A stretch of DNA of 64,000 nucleotides from CAVRTM01 sp963724015 (GCA_963724015.1 CAVRTM010000006.1:1-64000); one strand, 5' to 3'. Shown: positions 1 to 11,127, numbered from the stretch's first letter. Numbers and translations: made by a program. Notes: generated by a model from the sequence alone, not told the origin.

Positions 1-95
1 GTGGCCAAGCCCGACCCGGTATGACGCGTCGAGCGTGCCGGGACGGGCCCCGACACGCCGGAAGAAACCAGGGGACGGCGGTGGCTGCCACGCCC

Positions 96-101
96 TAGGG
101 T
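96..101 (+). promoter_or_regulatory. minus-10 box of a probable leaderless promoter for the ABC exporter
   Basis: A TAGGGT hexamer ends 7 nt before the ATG at 109. With the usual 6-8 nt from the minus-10 box to the transcription start, the transcript would begin at or next to the ATG, so the mRNA is probably leaderless. No Shine-Dalgarno sequence is visible in the interval. The same arrangement recurs at several other genes here. Confidence 0.55.
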
Positions 102-108
102 CGCTGCG

Positions 109-3100
109 ATGTCTCTCACCCGACCCAGGTCCGTCCCCGCCACCCGGACGCCGCAGGTCCCGCCAGGCCCCGACCGCACCGTCGACTGGCGGAGGCTGCG
201 CAGTCCCGTCGCGACGTGGGCGTTGCTGGCATGCGCCGTCGCCGCCGTGGGCACCTCCCTGGGGTCGCTGTTCGCCGGTCAGCTGGCCGAGCACCCCACG
301 ACGACGCTGGTGTGGCGGCTGGCCGCCTGCGTCGTCGGGGCCGCCGTCCTCGACACGGCCGCGCGCACGCTGTGGGCGGGAGTCGTCGACCGTGCCGAGG
401 GGCGCCTGCGTGCCGATCTCCTGGACGCCGCCCTGCACCAGCCGTTGCCGACGCTGAGCGAGCAGGCCGTCGGCGAGGTGCTGGACCGGGTCGACGACGA
501 CACCCACGAGGTGGGCGCGCTGCTCCGGCAGAGCGCCTGGCAGGCCATCCGCACCCTGCTCGCGTCCGGTCCGCTGTGGATCGTGGCCGGGACCACGTGG
601 TGGCCGGCGTATGTCCTGTTCCCCTTCGCCGGGATGGCCGCACTGGCCGCCGTGCGCCCGCTGCTTCCCGAGCTGTCGGCCCGCAAGGTCGAGGAGGAGG
701 CAGCGTGGACCGACCACGCCGCCGCGATGGAGGAGGGGGTGGCCGGGCGCGACGACCTTCGAGCGAGCCTGGGCCAGGCGCACGTCGTCCGGCGCTGCAC
801 CGAGCTCGCCTCCGCGGTCCACGCCCGGTTCGCCGTCGTCCTGGAGCTCGAGAGCCGGATCGGGCGGCGCACCGGCACGCTGCTGCACGCCGTCCTGGCC
901 GCGACGGCCGTCGTCGGCGTCACGCTGGTCGTCGACGACCGCCTGGACACCGCCTCGCTGGTGACCCTGTTCATGGTCACGACCATGTTCGTCGGTCAGG
1001 TCGACCAGCTCGCGCGGCACCTGCCGGACCTGCAGGCGGGCTTCGGGGCCGTGCTGCGGCTGCGCGGGCTCCTCGGTGCGGACCGCGAGCCCTTCGGGGG
1101 CGACGAGCTGCCGACCGGGCCGCTCGACCTGCAGCTGCGGGACCTGCACTTCGCCTACGTCGAGGGACGTTTCGCCCTCCAGCACGTCGACCTGGACGTC
1201 CCGGCCGGCACCACGTGCGCCCTGGTGGGGCGCACCGGCTCGGGCAAGTCGACGCTGGCGTCGCTGCTGTCCCGGGCCGCCGAGCCCGAGCGGGGCTCGG
1301 TCCTCCTCGGAGGTGTCGACGTGCTCGACGTGGACCTGCAGCACCTGCGCGCCGCCGTCGGCGTGGTCACCCAGCGGACCGAGATCCTCGCCGGGACCCT
1401 GGCGGAGAACATCACGCTGTTCACCCCGGTGCCGCGCCCCGAGGTCGAGCGCGCTGTCGCCGAGCTCGGCCTCGAGGCCTGGGTGGCCGGGCTCCCGGGC
1501 GGGCTGGACACGCCGCTCGGGCCCGGCGGCAGCACCCTGTCCGCCGGTGAGGAACAGCTCGTCGCGTTCGCGCGCCTGCTCGTGCGCGACGTCCGGGTGG
1601 TGGTCCTCGACGAGGCCACCGCCCGCATGGACCGGGTCACCGAGACCCACGTCGTGCGCGCCGCCGAGCGGCTCCTGCGCGGGCGCACCGGGCTGCTGGT
1701 CGCCCACCGCCTCTCGACGACCGAGCGAGCCGAGCAGGTCGCGGTGCTGGAGGCCGGGCGCGTCGTGCAGTCGGGTCCACGGGGCACGCTGGCCGCTGTG
1801 CCGGGACCGTTCCGGTCGCTGCTGGAGGCGGCGACCGAGGAGGACGCTTCTGCGTCCACCTCCGCCGCCGCCGGGTCGGCCGCGTTGGTGGGGTCGGCCG
1901 GGTCCGCCGCGCCCGCCGCCCCCGGCGACCGGCAGGTCGGGACCGCGCGCCGGGCCGGGAAGCGGCCGGCCCCTCCCCGGGTCGACGACGTGCCCGGCCT
2001 GGCCCGGGCCACGGTCTCGGCGCTGCTGGTCGAGCCGGCGTGGGGTCTCGTCAGCGTCGGGCTGTTCCTGGGCGCTGCCCTCTCCGGGGCGTTCGGTGCG
2101 GTCACGGGCTGGATCTGGGGGCACCTGGTGGTCGCGCTCCAGGACGGTGACAGCCCGCTGGTGTTCACCGTGGCGCTCGTGGTCTCCCTGCTGGTCTCGC
2201 CCCTGCTGCTGGCCGAGTCGTTCCGCCGCTACCCGCGGTGGTGGGTCTCGGTGATGCTGCGGGTGCGTTCGGCGGTGCTGGTCGGCCAGACCGCGCAGCA
2301 CCGCCTCGAGCGGACGCCTCCCGGCGAGGTCGTCGCCCGCGCCATGGACGCCGACCGGCTGGCTCGGTACGCCGACCGCTGGGTCGACTTCGTCAACGGC
2401 CTGCTCATCGTCGCGGTGACGGCGCTGGCTGCGCAGAGCCTCCTGGCCGGGGGCGTCCTGCTCGCCGTGATGGTGGCCTCCTCGCTGGCCTCCAGCCTGG
2501 GCCGGCGGGTCGCCGGCCGGTCCGCCGTCGCGTCCGCCGTCGGCGCGGGCCCGGTTCGGCCGCTCGCTGGTCTCGGCGCTGGACTCGGTGCGCACGGTGA
2601 AGCTCGCCGCGTCGACCCCGAGCGTGCACGCCCACCTCAGCGAGGTCGACCGGGGCCGGGTCGAGGCCGCGGTCCGCGAGCACCGGGTGCAGGCGCTGCT
2701 CGACGGCGTCCCGATCGTGATGGTGCAGTGCGGCGTCGTGGCAGCGTGGGCGGTCCTCGTCGCGGGCGGCTGGGGACTGGCGACCGCACTGCTCGTGACG
2801 AGCGCGGTCAACGGCTTCGACTGGTTCGGGCGGGTCGCCGGCTCGGTGATCACCGAGGCGCCGGGCACCCGTGCGTGGATGCAGGCCACCAGCCGGCTCG
2901 CCGGTGGGGGCGACCTGATGGTGCTGCCGGCGGGCGTCGACCTCGTGAGCGGTTCGGCCCCGCCTCCTGCGCCCGCGCCCCGCGAGCCGCTCCACACCCT
3001 GGAGCTGGTCGGCCTCACCGCGGTGCACGACGACGGCACCGTCGGAGCCACCGACGTCGACCTGACGATCGGCGCCGGGGAGCTGGTGCTCCTGCTGGGC

Positions 3101-3674
3101 CAGGTCGGCTCGGGCAAGTCCAGCCTGCTGTCCGCGCTGGCCGGCCTGGTGTCCAGCACCGGCGAGATCCGGTGGAACGGCGAGCGGGTCGCCGACCCGC
3201 AGACGTTCCTGCGGCCGGGCCGGGTCGCCCACGTCGCCCAGGTGCCCAGGGTGCTCTCAGGCACCTTCACCGACAACGTCCGCCTGGATCACGCCGACCG
3301 TGCGGTGCTGCCGGCCCTGGAGACCGCGCGAATGGTCGCCGACGTCGAGGCCGCAGGCGGTCCCGACGCGCTGGTCGGGCACCGCGGGGTCCGGCTCTCC
3401 GGGGGCCAGGTGCAGCGGCTGGCGCTGGCCCGCGGCCCTGGCCTCCGACGCCGAGCTGCTGCTGGCCGACGACGTCTCGTCGGCGCTGGACTCCGCGACC
3501 GAGATCGAGCTGTGGGCCGCCTTGCGGGAGCGCGGTGCCACCGTCATCGGCGCGACGTCCAAGCGCGCGGCGCTGGCCCAGGCCGACCGGGTCGTGGTGC
3601 TGGTGGAGGGTCGCCTCGCCGCCGTCGGGGCGTGGTCGGAGCTCTCCGGCAGGTGGGGCCACCTCGCCGGCTAG
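109..3674 (+). CDS. ABC exporter, two fused TMD-NBD halves (frame broken by sequence errors)
   Basis: The gene encodes a single-chain ABC exporter of about 1,187 residues with the order TMD1-NBD1-TMD2-NBD2, embedded in the membrane. NBD1 shows Walker A GRTGSGKST, signature LSAGEEQ and Walker B VVVLDEATA. NBD2 shows Walker A GQVGSGKSS, signature LSGGQVQR and Walker B ELLLADDVSS. Type-IV ABC exporters move drugs, peptides or lipids outward; the substrate cannot be inferred. NBD1 has a variant signature (LSAGE) and ARM instead of SAL or SAV after Walker B, so it may be the less active site. Two single-base insertions break the frame, near 2545 (GCGGGCC for GCGGCC) and near 3432 (CGCGGCCC for CGCGCCC). 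Removing them gives continuous protein. The gene ends convergent with the DUF349 gene, 32 bp away. Confidence 0.9.
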
Positions 3675-3706
3675 TGGCGCCGGGGTGCATGAGGCAGCCC
3701 GACGGG

Positions 3707-5129
3707 TCAGCTGCCGAACTCCTGCAGGCCGGCGCGGGCCTGGGCCAGCCACTGCTCGCGGGCCTCCAGCGCGGCCCGGGCGTCCGCCGTACGGCGCTCG
3801 TTGCCCGAGGCCTCGCGCCGTGGCGAGGTCGGCCCGCAGGCCCTCGACCGCCGACTCGAGCTGGTCGACCAGGCTCTGCGCGCGGGCGGCCGCCTCGGGG
3901 TTGCGGCTGGCCCAGCGCTTCTCGTCCGCCTCGCGGACCGTCTGCTCCACCCGGCGCATGGCCTTCTCGACCCGCTCGAGGTCGCCGCGGGGCACCTTGC
4001 CGGCGGCCTCCCACTTGTCCTGGATCGTGCGCAGCGCCGCCTTGGCCGCCTCGATGTCGGTGACCGGCAGCAGCGCCTGGGCCTGCGGTGAGCAGCTCCT
4101 CCTTGACCTCGAGGTTGGCCTGGTACTCCACGTTCTCCGCGGCCACGACCTCGTCCTTGGCGGCGAAGAAGGCGTCCTGGGCGGCCTTGAAGCGGGCCCA
4201 CAGGGCGTCGTCGTCCGTGCGCGACGCGCGACCGGCGTCACGCCAGCGGTCCATCAGCCGCTTGAACGCCGTCGCGGTCGGCGCCCAGTCGGTGCTGGTC
4301 GCCAGCGCCTCGGCCTCGGCGACGAGCTTCTGCCTTGGCGGCCTTGGCCTCGGACTGGGTGCCCTCGAGCTGGGCGAAGTGCACCCGCCGGGCCTTGTCG
4401 AAGCCGTTGCGGGCCGCGCTGAACCGCTGCCACAGCGACGGTCTCGGACTCGCGGTCGAGCTTGGGACCGCTGCGCTGCAGCGCCTTCCACTCATCCAGC
4501 AGGGCGCGCATCCGGGCGCCGCTGGCCTTCCACTGGACCTTGTTCTCGGGCTGGGCCGCGATGGACTCGGCCTCGGCGACCAGCGTCTCGCGCTGCACCC
4601 GGCCGGCCTCACGGGCGGCCCGGCGCTCGGCGTCCTCGGCGCCGCGCTTGGCCTGCACGGCGGCGGCCACGGCCTGCACCTTGGCCTCGAGCGCGGCGAG
4701 GTCGCCCACGACCCGGGCGTCGGCGCTCTGCTCGCGCAGCTTGGCCAGCCCCTCGCCGGCCTCCTTCGCGCCGAGGTCGGTGTGCGTCACCCGCTGCAGC
4801 AGCAGCTCGGCGGACGCCAGCAGCTCGTCGTACTTGCGGGTGAAGTAGGCCAGCGCCTCGGCGGGGGTGGCCCCGGGGTAGGAGCCGACCTCGCGCTCGC
4901 CCTCGGCGGTGCGGACGAAGACGGTGCCGTCGTCGTCCACCCGGCCGAACTCGGAGGCGCGCTGACCGCCGGGGGCGTGCAGGCCGGCCAGCGCTGCGGG
5001 GCTGGGCGCCCGGGGCGCCGGGGGAGCGGGCGCGGGGGCCGGCCGGGGAGCCGGGGGAGCAGGCGCGGGAGCAGGCGAGGCCGCGTCGGGCGCGTCGGTC
5101 TGCTCGGTGGAGGGGGTCTGCTCGGACAC
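3707..5129 (-). CDS. DUF349 domain protein (frame broken by sequence errors)
   Basis: The product is about 472 residues: a Pro/Ala-rich disordered N-terminus of about 60 residues followed by repeated DUF349 helices rich in charged residues and tryptophan (WKALQRSGPK, LWQRFSAARNGFDKAR, RLMDRWRDAGRASR, IQDKWEAAGKVPR). DUF349 proteins are cytoplasmic coiled-coil proteins usually found near relA and the cyclophilin gene in actinobacteria; their biochemical role is unsettled. I chose the GTG at 5127-5129, just after the stop of the upstream cyclophilin gene (4 bp apart), so the two are probably co-transcribed. Four single-base insertions (near 4440, 4333, 4090 and 3825) split the reading frame; each is explained by a duplicated base, and the total length modulo 3 agrees with four insertions. 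Confidence 0.85.
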
Positions 5130-5133
5130 GAGG

Positions 5134-5972
5134 TCAGGCCTTCTTCTCGGTGACAGCAACCTTGAGGATGCTGATCGGTTGGTGGGGCGCCGTGTTGCCG
5201 GACTGGTCCGCCGGCTCGGCTCCCGCGGCGGCGATCTTGTCCACGATATCCATGCCGCCGGTGACCTTGCCGAAGATGGAGTAGCCGGTGGGGTCCTGCA
5301 GCTGGGTCTGCTTGTAGACGATGAAGAACTGGCCGCCGTTGCTGTTCGGGTCGGAGGTGCGGGCCATGGCGAGCGTGCCGGCGGGGAACTGGTAGTCCTT
5401 GGGCGCGTTCTCGACGCCGAAGCCGTAGCCGGGGCCGCCGCTGCCGGTGCCCGTGGGGTCACCGCACTGGAGCACGAAGATGCCGCTGGTGACCAGGCGG
5501 TGGCACGGGCGAGTCGTTCCAGTAGCCGCTGCGGGCCAGGCCGAGGAAGGAGGCCACGGTCTGCGGCGCCTTGGTCCCGTCGAGCTCCATCGTGATGGTG
5601 CCGCAGGTGGTGGTCACGGTCGCGACGAAGGTCTTGCCGGCCGCGGTGGCCTTGTCCGGCAGCGTCGCCGTACGGGCGCCGGGCGCGGCGGGAGGAGCCG
5701 TGCAGCCGGCGACGCGCGCGGCGCGGCGTGAGCGCCGGGCGGCGCTGGGCGAGGCTGCGCGCTGGGCGACGCGCCGGCGGCCGGTGTCGAGCCGAGCTGC
5801 CCTTCATCGCCACGCTGATGCCGACGAGGCTGCCGACCACCAGCAGCACGGCCAGGACGACCGCGACGACCTGGCGGTTGCGGCGGACCTCGGCCTCCCG
5901 CCGCTGCCGCGCGGCCTGCTGCTTCTCGTAGCGGCGCCTGGCACGCTCTCGCTCACGGTCGTTCGGCGACAC
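5134..5972 (-). CDS. membrane-anchored cyclophilin-type peptidyl-prolyl isomerase (frame broken)
   Basis: A charged N-terminus (RERERARRRYEKQQAARQRR) precedes one membrane segment at about residues 30-55, a low-complexity Ala/Pro linker, then an extracytoplasmic cyclophilin domain. The domain shows GTITMEL, SFLGLA, the CHRL motif, LQCGDPTGTG, GGQFFIVY and a FGKVTGGMDIVDKI ending. It catalyses cis-trans isomerisation of prolyl bonds in exported proteins. The start is GTG at 5970-5972 with GGAG 8 nt upstream; another GTG at 5979-5981 sits directly against that GGAG and is less likely. One insertion near 5508 breaks the core (CCCGTGCC for CCGTGCC) and at least one more lies in the linker. The linker sequence cannot be reconstructed with confidence. 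Confidence 0.85.
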
Positions 5973-6133
5973 CTGGTGCACTCCGTTCCAGCGGCGGCGT
6001 CAGGACGGCTCCCCCTGACCGCGGTCAGTCTAGGCACGGCGCCCGTGCGGGGCCGCGGTGGTCGGCTGCGTGTCCCGCCGCGTCCCGTGCGGGCCGGCCC
6101 GACAGCGGTGCCCGGCCGTGCGCCGGCGGACGT

Positions 6134-6139
6134 TAGGCT
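6134..6139 (+). promoter_or_regulatory. minus-10 box of a probable leaderless promoter for the MBL-hisS operon
   Basis: TAGGCT ends 7 nt before the GTG at 6147 and no ribosome binding site lies between. This fits a leaderless transcript carrying the MBL hydrolase and hisS. The region also separates this operon from the divergent cyclophilin gene. Confidence 0.55.
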
Positions 6140-6146
6140 CGCCGTC

Positions 6147-6850
6147 GTGCTCACGATCGGGTTCCCTGCCGCCGCCTTCGCCACCAACTGCTACGTGCTC
6201 GCGCCCGGCGCGGGGCAGGAGTGCCTCGTCGTCGACCCGGGCATCGGGGTGGAGCAGCAGCTCGCCGAGGTGCTGCGCGAGCACCGCCTCAAGCCCGCCG
6301 CCGTGCTGCTGACCCACGGTCACCTCGACCACGTCTACTCGGTCACGCCCGTCTGCGGCGCCGCGTCGGTCGCCGCCTACATCCACGGCGACGACCGCTA
6401 CCGCCTGAAGGACCCGCTCTCGCTGCTGGAGCCCTCCCTGGTCGCGATGCTGGAGCAGCAGTTCGGCACCCGCGCGACGTGGCGCGAGCCGGAGGACGTG
6501 GTGACCCTCGCCGACCAGGACGCTGCTCGACCTCGCCGGCCTCGAGCGTGCGCGTGCTGCACGCGCCGGGCCACACCGAGGGCTCGGTGATGTTCGCCCT
6601 GCCGACCGTGCCCGACGAGGCCGCCGACGCCGGGCTCGGCTCGACCGTGCTCTCCGGCGACGTGCTCTTCGCCGGCTCGATCGGGCGCACCGACCTGCCC
6701 GGCGGCAGCGGCGAGGCGATGACCCGCAGCCTGCGCGACGTCGTCCTGCCGCTGCCCGACGACACCCTGGTCCTGCCCGGCCACGGCCCCTCCACCACGA
6801 TCGCCCGCGAGCGCGCCACCAACCCCTACCTGCAAGGACTGTCAGCGTGA
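6147..6850 (+). CDS. MBL-fold metallo-hydrolase, glyoxalase II-like (frame broken)
   Basis: The corrected product is about 233 residues. It has the metallo-beta-lactamase zinc signature THGHLDH, then VLHAPGHTEGSVMF, the metal-bridging Asp in LSGDVLFAGSIGRTDL, and LPGHGPST near the end. This is the YcbL/GloB-like hydrolase usually encoded between the cyclophilin and hisS in actinobacteria. The exact substrate (thioester such as S-lactoyl-glutathione analogue, or other) is not known from sequence. The GTG at 6147 was chosen because the conserved TIGFPAAAFATNCYVL segment begins right after it and a TAGGCT box lies upstream. Two insertions around 6520-6545 shift the frame twice; correction gives TLLDLAGL followed by SVRVLHAPG. 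Its stop overlaps the hisS GTG by 4 nt. Confidence 0.85.
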
Positions 6851-8253
6851 GCCAGAGCCGCGTCACCCCGATCAGCGGGTTCCCCGAGTTCCTGCCGGGC
6901 GACCGCATCGTCGAGCAGCACTTCCTCGACGTCATCCGCGAGACGTTCGAGCTGCACGGCTTCGCCTCGGTCGAGACCCGGGCGGTCGAGCCGATCGAGC
7001 GCCTCGTCCAGCCAGGGCGAGGACGCCGACAAGGAGATCTACGCGATCTCACGCCTGGCCGCGCGGCGCCGAGGACGCCGGCCGCGAGGGCAGGCTCGGG
7101 CTGCACTTCGACCTGACCGTCCCCTTCGCCCGCTACGTGCTGGAGAACGCCGGCAAGCTGCAGTTCCCGTTCCGCCGCTACCAGATCCAGCGGGTATGGC
7201 GCGGCGAGCGGCCCCAGGAGGGCCGCTACCGGGAGTTCACCCAGGCCGACATCGACATCGTCGACGTCGGCTCGCTGGCCCCGCACTACGAGGCCGAGCT
7301 GCCGCTGGTCATCGCCGACGCGTTCAGCAAGCTGCCGGTCGGGCCGTTCCGGATCCAGGTCAACAACCGCAAGATCCCCGAGGGCTTCTACCTCGGCCTC
7401 GGGCTGACCGACGTCAAGACCGGTCCTGCGGATCGTCGACAAGCTGGACAAGATCGGCCCGGACAAGGTCGCGGCGCTGCTGGTCGAGGCCGGCGCGACC
7501 GACGAGCAGGCCGCCCGCTGCCTGGCCCTGGCCGAGATCTCCTCGCGCGACCTGTCCTTCGTGGAGCGGGTGCGCGCCCTCGGCGTCGAGCACCCGATCC
7601 TGGACGAGGGCCTGGACGCCCTGGCCGCGGTGATGCGGGCCGCGATGGAGCACGCCCCCGGCCTGCTGGTCGCCGACCTGCGGATCGCCCGCGGCCTGGA
7701 CTACTACACCGGCACGGTCTACGAGACCCAGCTCGTCGGGCAGGAGTCCTACGGCTCGATCTGCTCCGGCGGCCGCTACGACGCCCTGGCCTCGGACGGC
7801 AGGACCACCTACCCGGGTGTCGGCATCTCCATCGGCGTCTCCCGCCTGCTCGGCCGGCTGGTCGGGCCGCAGGGGCTGTCGTCCAGCCGGCCGACGCCCA
7901 CCTGCGTCCTGGTCTCGCTGGCCGCCGAGGAGGACCGGGCGGAGGGCATGCGTGTCGCCGCGGCCCTGCGCCAGCGGGGGATCCCCGTCGAGGTGGCCCC
8001 GGCCGCGGCGAAGTTCGGCAAGCAGATCCGCTTCGCCGAGCGGCGCGGCATCCCCTTCGTCTGGTTCCCCGGTGCCGGGGAGTCCGGCGACCAGGTCAAG
8101 GACATCCGCAGCGGGGAGCAGGTCGACGCGGACCCGGCGACGTGGACCCCGCCGGCGGCCGACCTGCGCCCGCGCGTGGTCGCGCCGGACGGGCGCCCGC
8201 CGGGAGTGACCGGCGGCGTCCACGTCGCCGCGTCTGCCCGACGGTCGGCCTGA
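6847..8253 (+). CDS. hisS: histidyl-tRNA synthetase (frame broken)
   Basis: This class II aminoacyl-tRNA synthetase charges tRNA-His. The corrected length is 467 residues, normal for the family. Visible are the N-terminal SGFPEFLPG segment, the motif 1 region, the motif 2 core RVWRGERPQEGRYREF, the histidine-specific GLDYYTGTVYE segment, motif 3 GGRYDAL followed by VGISIGVSRL, and a C-terminal anticodon-binding domain. The GTG start overlaps the preceding stop (GTGA), indicating translational coupling with the MBL gene. Three single-base insertions occur, near 7013 (CAGCCAGG), 7058 (GCGCGGCG) and 7424 (ACCGGTCC). Because there are three, the frame at the end equals that at the start. Confidence 0.95.
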
Positions 8254-8268
8254 CCGTCCGGCCGGCGG

Positions 8269-8892
8269 TCACGCCGGCAGGGGCTGAGCCGGTGGCGGGC
8301 GCAGGCCGCAGTCGCGCAGCTCCAGCAGCGCCAGCGCCCGTACCACGGCCGGGTCCTGCGACCGCCAGCCACCCGCCGGGTCGTCGCTGACCCGCGCCAG
8401 TCGGTGCATCGGCTGGCCGGCCAGGGCCCGCAGGGCGAACAGGTCCAGGTCGGCGGCCGCGTCGAGGAACCGCTGCGCCGCGGTCGCGCGCCGGACGAAC
8501 CGCAGCCGCAGCACCAGCCAGACGCCGACCACGAGCACGATCGGGACCACGGCGGTCACGAGGCCGAGCACCGTCGCGAGGTGGCCCACCGCCACGCCGA
8601 GCTGCTGGCCGGCGTCACGGATCGACGTACCGGTGCCCGCTGCCCGCTGGAACGGGACCTGCAGGTCCTCGCCGACGAGCGGCACCTGCCGCAGGCGGCT
8701 GCCCGCGTCCTGCATCGTGGAGCCGAACGTGCTGCCGGCGCTCTCCAGCCGCCGGGCCGGGCCGAGCAGCTGCAGCGTCGTGTCGTGGACCACGCGCCCG
8801 CACCACGACCAGAGGGCGACCCAGAGCAGGACGGCCACGTCGGCGAGGATCTGGGCGGTGCGGCGGCCGGTCGTGTCGGCGTACATCTTCAT
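8269..8892 (-). CDS. membrane protein of unknown function, two TM segments
   Basis: The product of about 207 residues has a first membrane segment at about 14-30, a hydrophilic stretch with LGPARRL and SRLRQVPLVGEDLQ, a second strong membrane segment around 100-130 (TAVVPIVLVVGVWLVLRL), and a cytoplasmic tail ending in Pro residues. I do not recognise a named family. The ATG at 8890-8892 was chosen because GAAGGG lies 9 nt upstream; a GTG 18 nt further up is possible. It is convergent with hisS (15 bp between stops) and divergent from ald. The reading frame is unbroken. Confidence 0.75.
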   Translation of the reverse strand: MKMYADTTGRRTAQILADVAVLLWVALWSWCGRVVHDTTLQLLGPARRLESAGSTFGSTMQDAGSRLRQVPLVGEDLQVPFQRAAGTGTSIRDAGQQLGVAVGHLATVLGLVTAVVPIVLVVGVWLVLRLRFVRRATAAQRFLDAAADLDLFALRALAGQPMHRLARVSDDPAGGWRSQDPAVVRALALLELRDCGLRPPPAQPLPA

Positions 8893-8941
8893 GACGCAGG
8901 ACCCTTCCACCAGGCCTTTCCGGGCGCGACCCCGATGTCGC

Positions 8942-8947
8942 TAGAGT
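8942..8947 (+). promoter_or_regulatory. minus-10 box upstream of ald
   Basis: TAGAGT lies 88 nt before the ald start, giving a leader of about 80 nt. No clear minus-35 is seen; the leader carries AAGGACG as ribosome binding site. Confidence 0.4.
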
Positions 8948-9035
8948 GGCTCGGGCAGCCCCCGGGGCGGCAGCTGACCGGCGCGGCAATGGGGCGGCGA
9001 CGGCGGCGGAAGAACAGCTAAGGACGTTGATAGCC

Positions 9036-10152
9036 GTGAAGGTCGCAATCCCTCGCGAAGTCAAGAACCACGAGTACCGCGTGGCCATCACGCCTTCCGG
9101 TGTGCACGAGCTGGTCAAGAACGGGCACGAGGTCTACGTCGAGAAGGACGCCGGGCGTCGGCTCCTCGATCCTCAACGAGGACTACGTCGCCGCCGGGGC
9201 CAGGATCCTCGACACCGCCGACGACGTCTGGGGCACCGGCGAGCTGATCCTCAAGGTCAAGGAGCCGATCGCCTCCGAGTACGACCGGATGCGCGAGGGC
9301 CAGACCCTCTTCACCTACCTGCACCTGGCCGCCGACGAGGCGCTGACCCAGGAGCTGGTCAAGCGCAAGGTCACCGGCATCGCCTACGAGACCGTCGAGC
9401 TGCCCGACCGTTCCCTGCCGCTGCTGGCACCGATGTCCGAGGTCGCCGGCCGGCTCGCCCCGCAGGTCGGCGCGGCCACGCTGATGCGCGCCCAGGGCGG
9501 CCGCGGCATCCTCATGGGCGGGGTCTCCGGGGTCTACGCCGCCAAGGTCGTCGTCATCGGCGCCGGCGTCTCCGGCATGAACGCCGCGGCGATCGCCCTC
9601 GGCATGCAGGCCGAGGTGCTGCTGCTGGACCGCAACGTCGCCCGCCTGCGCCAGGCCGATGCGATCTACCAGGGCCACTGCCAGACCGTCGCCTCCAACT
9701 CCTACGAGGTCGAGCGCGCGATCATGGACGCCGACATGGTCATCGGCGCCGTGCTGGTGCCCGGCGCCAAGGCCCCCACGCTGGTCACCAACGAGCAGGT
9801 CTCGCGGATGAAGCCCGGCTCGGTGCTGGTCGACATCTCGATCGACCAGGGCGGCTGCTTCGAGGACTCGCGGCCGACGACGCACGCCGACCCGACCTAC
9901 CCGGTCCACAACTCGGTCTTCTACTGCGTCGCGAACATGCCCGGGGCCGTGCCGCACACCTCCACCTACGCGCTCACCAACGTGACCCTGCCGTACGCCG
10001 TGGAGCTCGCCAACCGCGGGTGGCGCGACGCGCTGCGCGCGGACGCCGCCCTCGCCCTCGGCCTGAACACCCACGACGGCGCGGTGACCTACGGCCCGGT
10101 CGCCGAGGCGCACGGCATGCCGGCGGTGCCGGTGGCCGAGGTCCTGTCCTGA
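9036..10152 (+). CDS. ald: alanine dehydrogenase (frame broken once)
   Basis: NAD-dependent alanine dehydrogenase interconverts L-alanine and pyruvate plus ammonia. The corrected length, 371 residues, equals the family norm. Visible are the N-terminal KVAIPREVKNHEYRVAI, the substrate-binding region EKDAGVGSS followed by LFTYLHLA, the NAD-binding VVIGAGVSGMNAAAIALGM, and SVLVDISIDQGGCFE with the conserved DPTYPVH. The GTG at 9036 is preceded by AAGGACG at 9020-9026. One inserted G near 9163 (CCGGGCGTC for CCGGCGTC) breaks the frame. The gene stands alone; expression in relatives responds to alanine or redox state, but no operator is evident here. Confidence 0.93.
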
Positions 10153-10181
10153 GCGCAGCCGCTGCGCCGGCTGCGCCCACC

Positions 10182-11105
10182 GTGCTCGAGCGCTCGGTCC
10201 AGGGGTGGCTGGACCACCTGCGGATCGAGCGCGGCGTGGCGGACAACACCCTCCGCTCCTACCGGCGCGACCTCGCGCGCTACCGGGAGTTCCTCGACGG
10301 CCGCGGGATCACCGATCCCGCGGCCGTCCGCGAGCCGGACGTCGCGGCGTTCCTGGCCGGCCTGCGCGAGGGCGGCGAGGAGCACCCGCCGCTGTCGGCC
10401 TCGTCGGCCGCGCGGACCCTGGTCGCGGTCCGCGGGTTCCACCGGTTCCTGGCGGTCGAGGGCGAGACCGGCACCGACCCCGCCGGTGCCGTGCGCCCGC
10501 CCAGGCCGCCGCAGCGGCTGCCCAAGGCGATCAGCGTCTCCGACGTCGAGCGGCTGCTGTCCGCGGCCAGCGTGGGGGACACCCCGGCCTCGTTGCGCGA
10601 CCGCGCCCTGCTGGAGGTGCTGTACGGCGCGGGCGCGCGGATCACCGAGGCGGTCCAGCTCGACGTCGACGACGTCGAGCTCGAGGACGGCAGGGGAGGG
10701 CTGCTCCGGCTGCTCGGCAAGGGGAGCAAGGAGCGCGTCGTCCCGCTCGGCAGCTTCGCCCGGGAGGCCGTCGCGGCGTACCTCGTGCGCGCCCGGCCCA
10801 CCTTCGCCGCCGCCGGCGCCGGCACCCCCGCGCTCTTCCTCAACCAGCGCGGCGGGCGGCTGTCCCGGCAGAGCGCCTGGAGCGCGATCGGCGCCGCTGC
10901 TGCCCGGGCCGGCCTGGAGGGGCGGGTCAGCCCGCACACGCTGCGCCACTCGTTCGCCACGCACCTGCTCGACGGCGGCGCGGACGTCCGCGTGGTGCAG
11001 GAGCTGCTCGGGCACGCCTCGGTCACGACCACCCAGATCTACACCATGGTCACCGTCCAGCGGCTGCGCGAGGTCTACGCCGAGTCCCACCCCCGGGCCC
11101 GCTGA
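10182..11105 (+). CDS. xerD: tyrosine recombinase XerD
   Basis: This site-specific tyrosine recombinase resolves chromosome dimers at dif together with XerC. The 307-residue frame is intact. The N-terminal SAM-like domain includes LRSYRRDLARYREFL. The catalytic domain shows Arg in GARITEAVQL, Lys in GKGSKERVVPLG, the box II HTLRHSFATHLL (His-x-x-Arg), His in LLGHASVTTTQIY and the nucleophile Tyr of that same motif. Position directly before parA-scpA-scpB is characteristic of XerD in actinobacteria. The GTG at 10182 was chosen; a CTG overlapping the ald stop (10149) would add 11 residues and cannot be excluded, as no ribosome binding site favours the GTG. Confidence 0.92.
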   Translation: MLERSVQGWLDHLRIERGVADNTLRSYRRDLARYREFLDGRGITDPAAVREPDVAAFLAGLREGGEEHPPLSASSAARTLVAVRGFHRFLAVEGETGTDPAGAVRPPRPPQRLPKAISVSDVERLLSAASVGDTPASLRDRALLEVLYGAGARITEAVQLDVDDVELEDGRGGLLRLLGKGSKERVVPLGSFAREAVAAYLVRARPTFAAAGAGTPALFLNQRGGRLSRQSAWSAIGAAAARAGLEGRVSPHTLRHSFATHLLDGGADVRVVQELLGHASVTTTQIYTMVTVQRLREVYAESHPRAR

Positions 11106-11127
11106 CCCGCCGGCCGGGGGCCCTGCC

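Noticed and set aside
35..457. Long open frames on the opposite strand or other frames of high-GC genes
   Set aside because: They are Arg/Pro-rich shadow frames lacking family similarity, caused by scarcity of stop codons at this GC content.
109..5981. Apparent pseudogenes (split ABC exporter, DUF349, cyclophilin)
   Set aside because: Each break is a one-base insertion that disappears with one correction and the conserved protein continues in the next frame; sequencing error is simpler than decay of many core genes.
10182..11105. Tyrosine recombinase as the integrase of a mobile element
   Set aside because: Position before parA-scpA-scpB and length match the chromosomal XerD; no att sites or element genes adjoin it.
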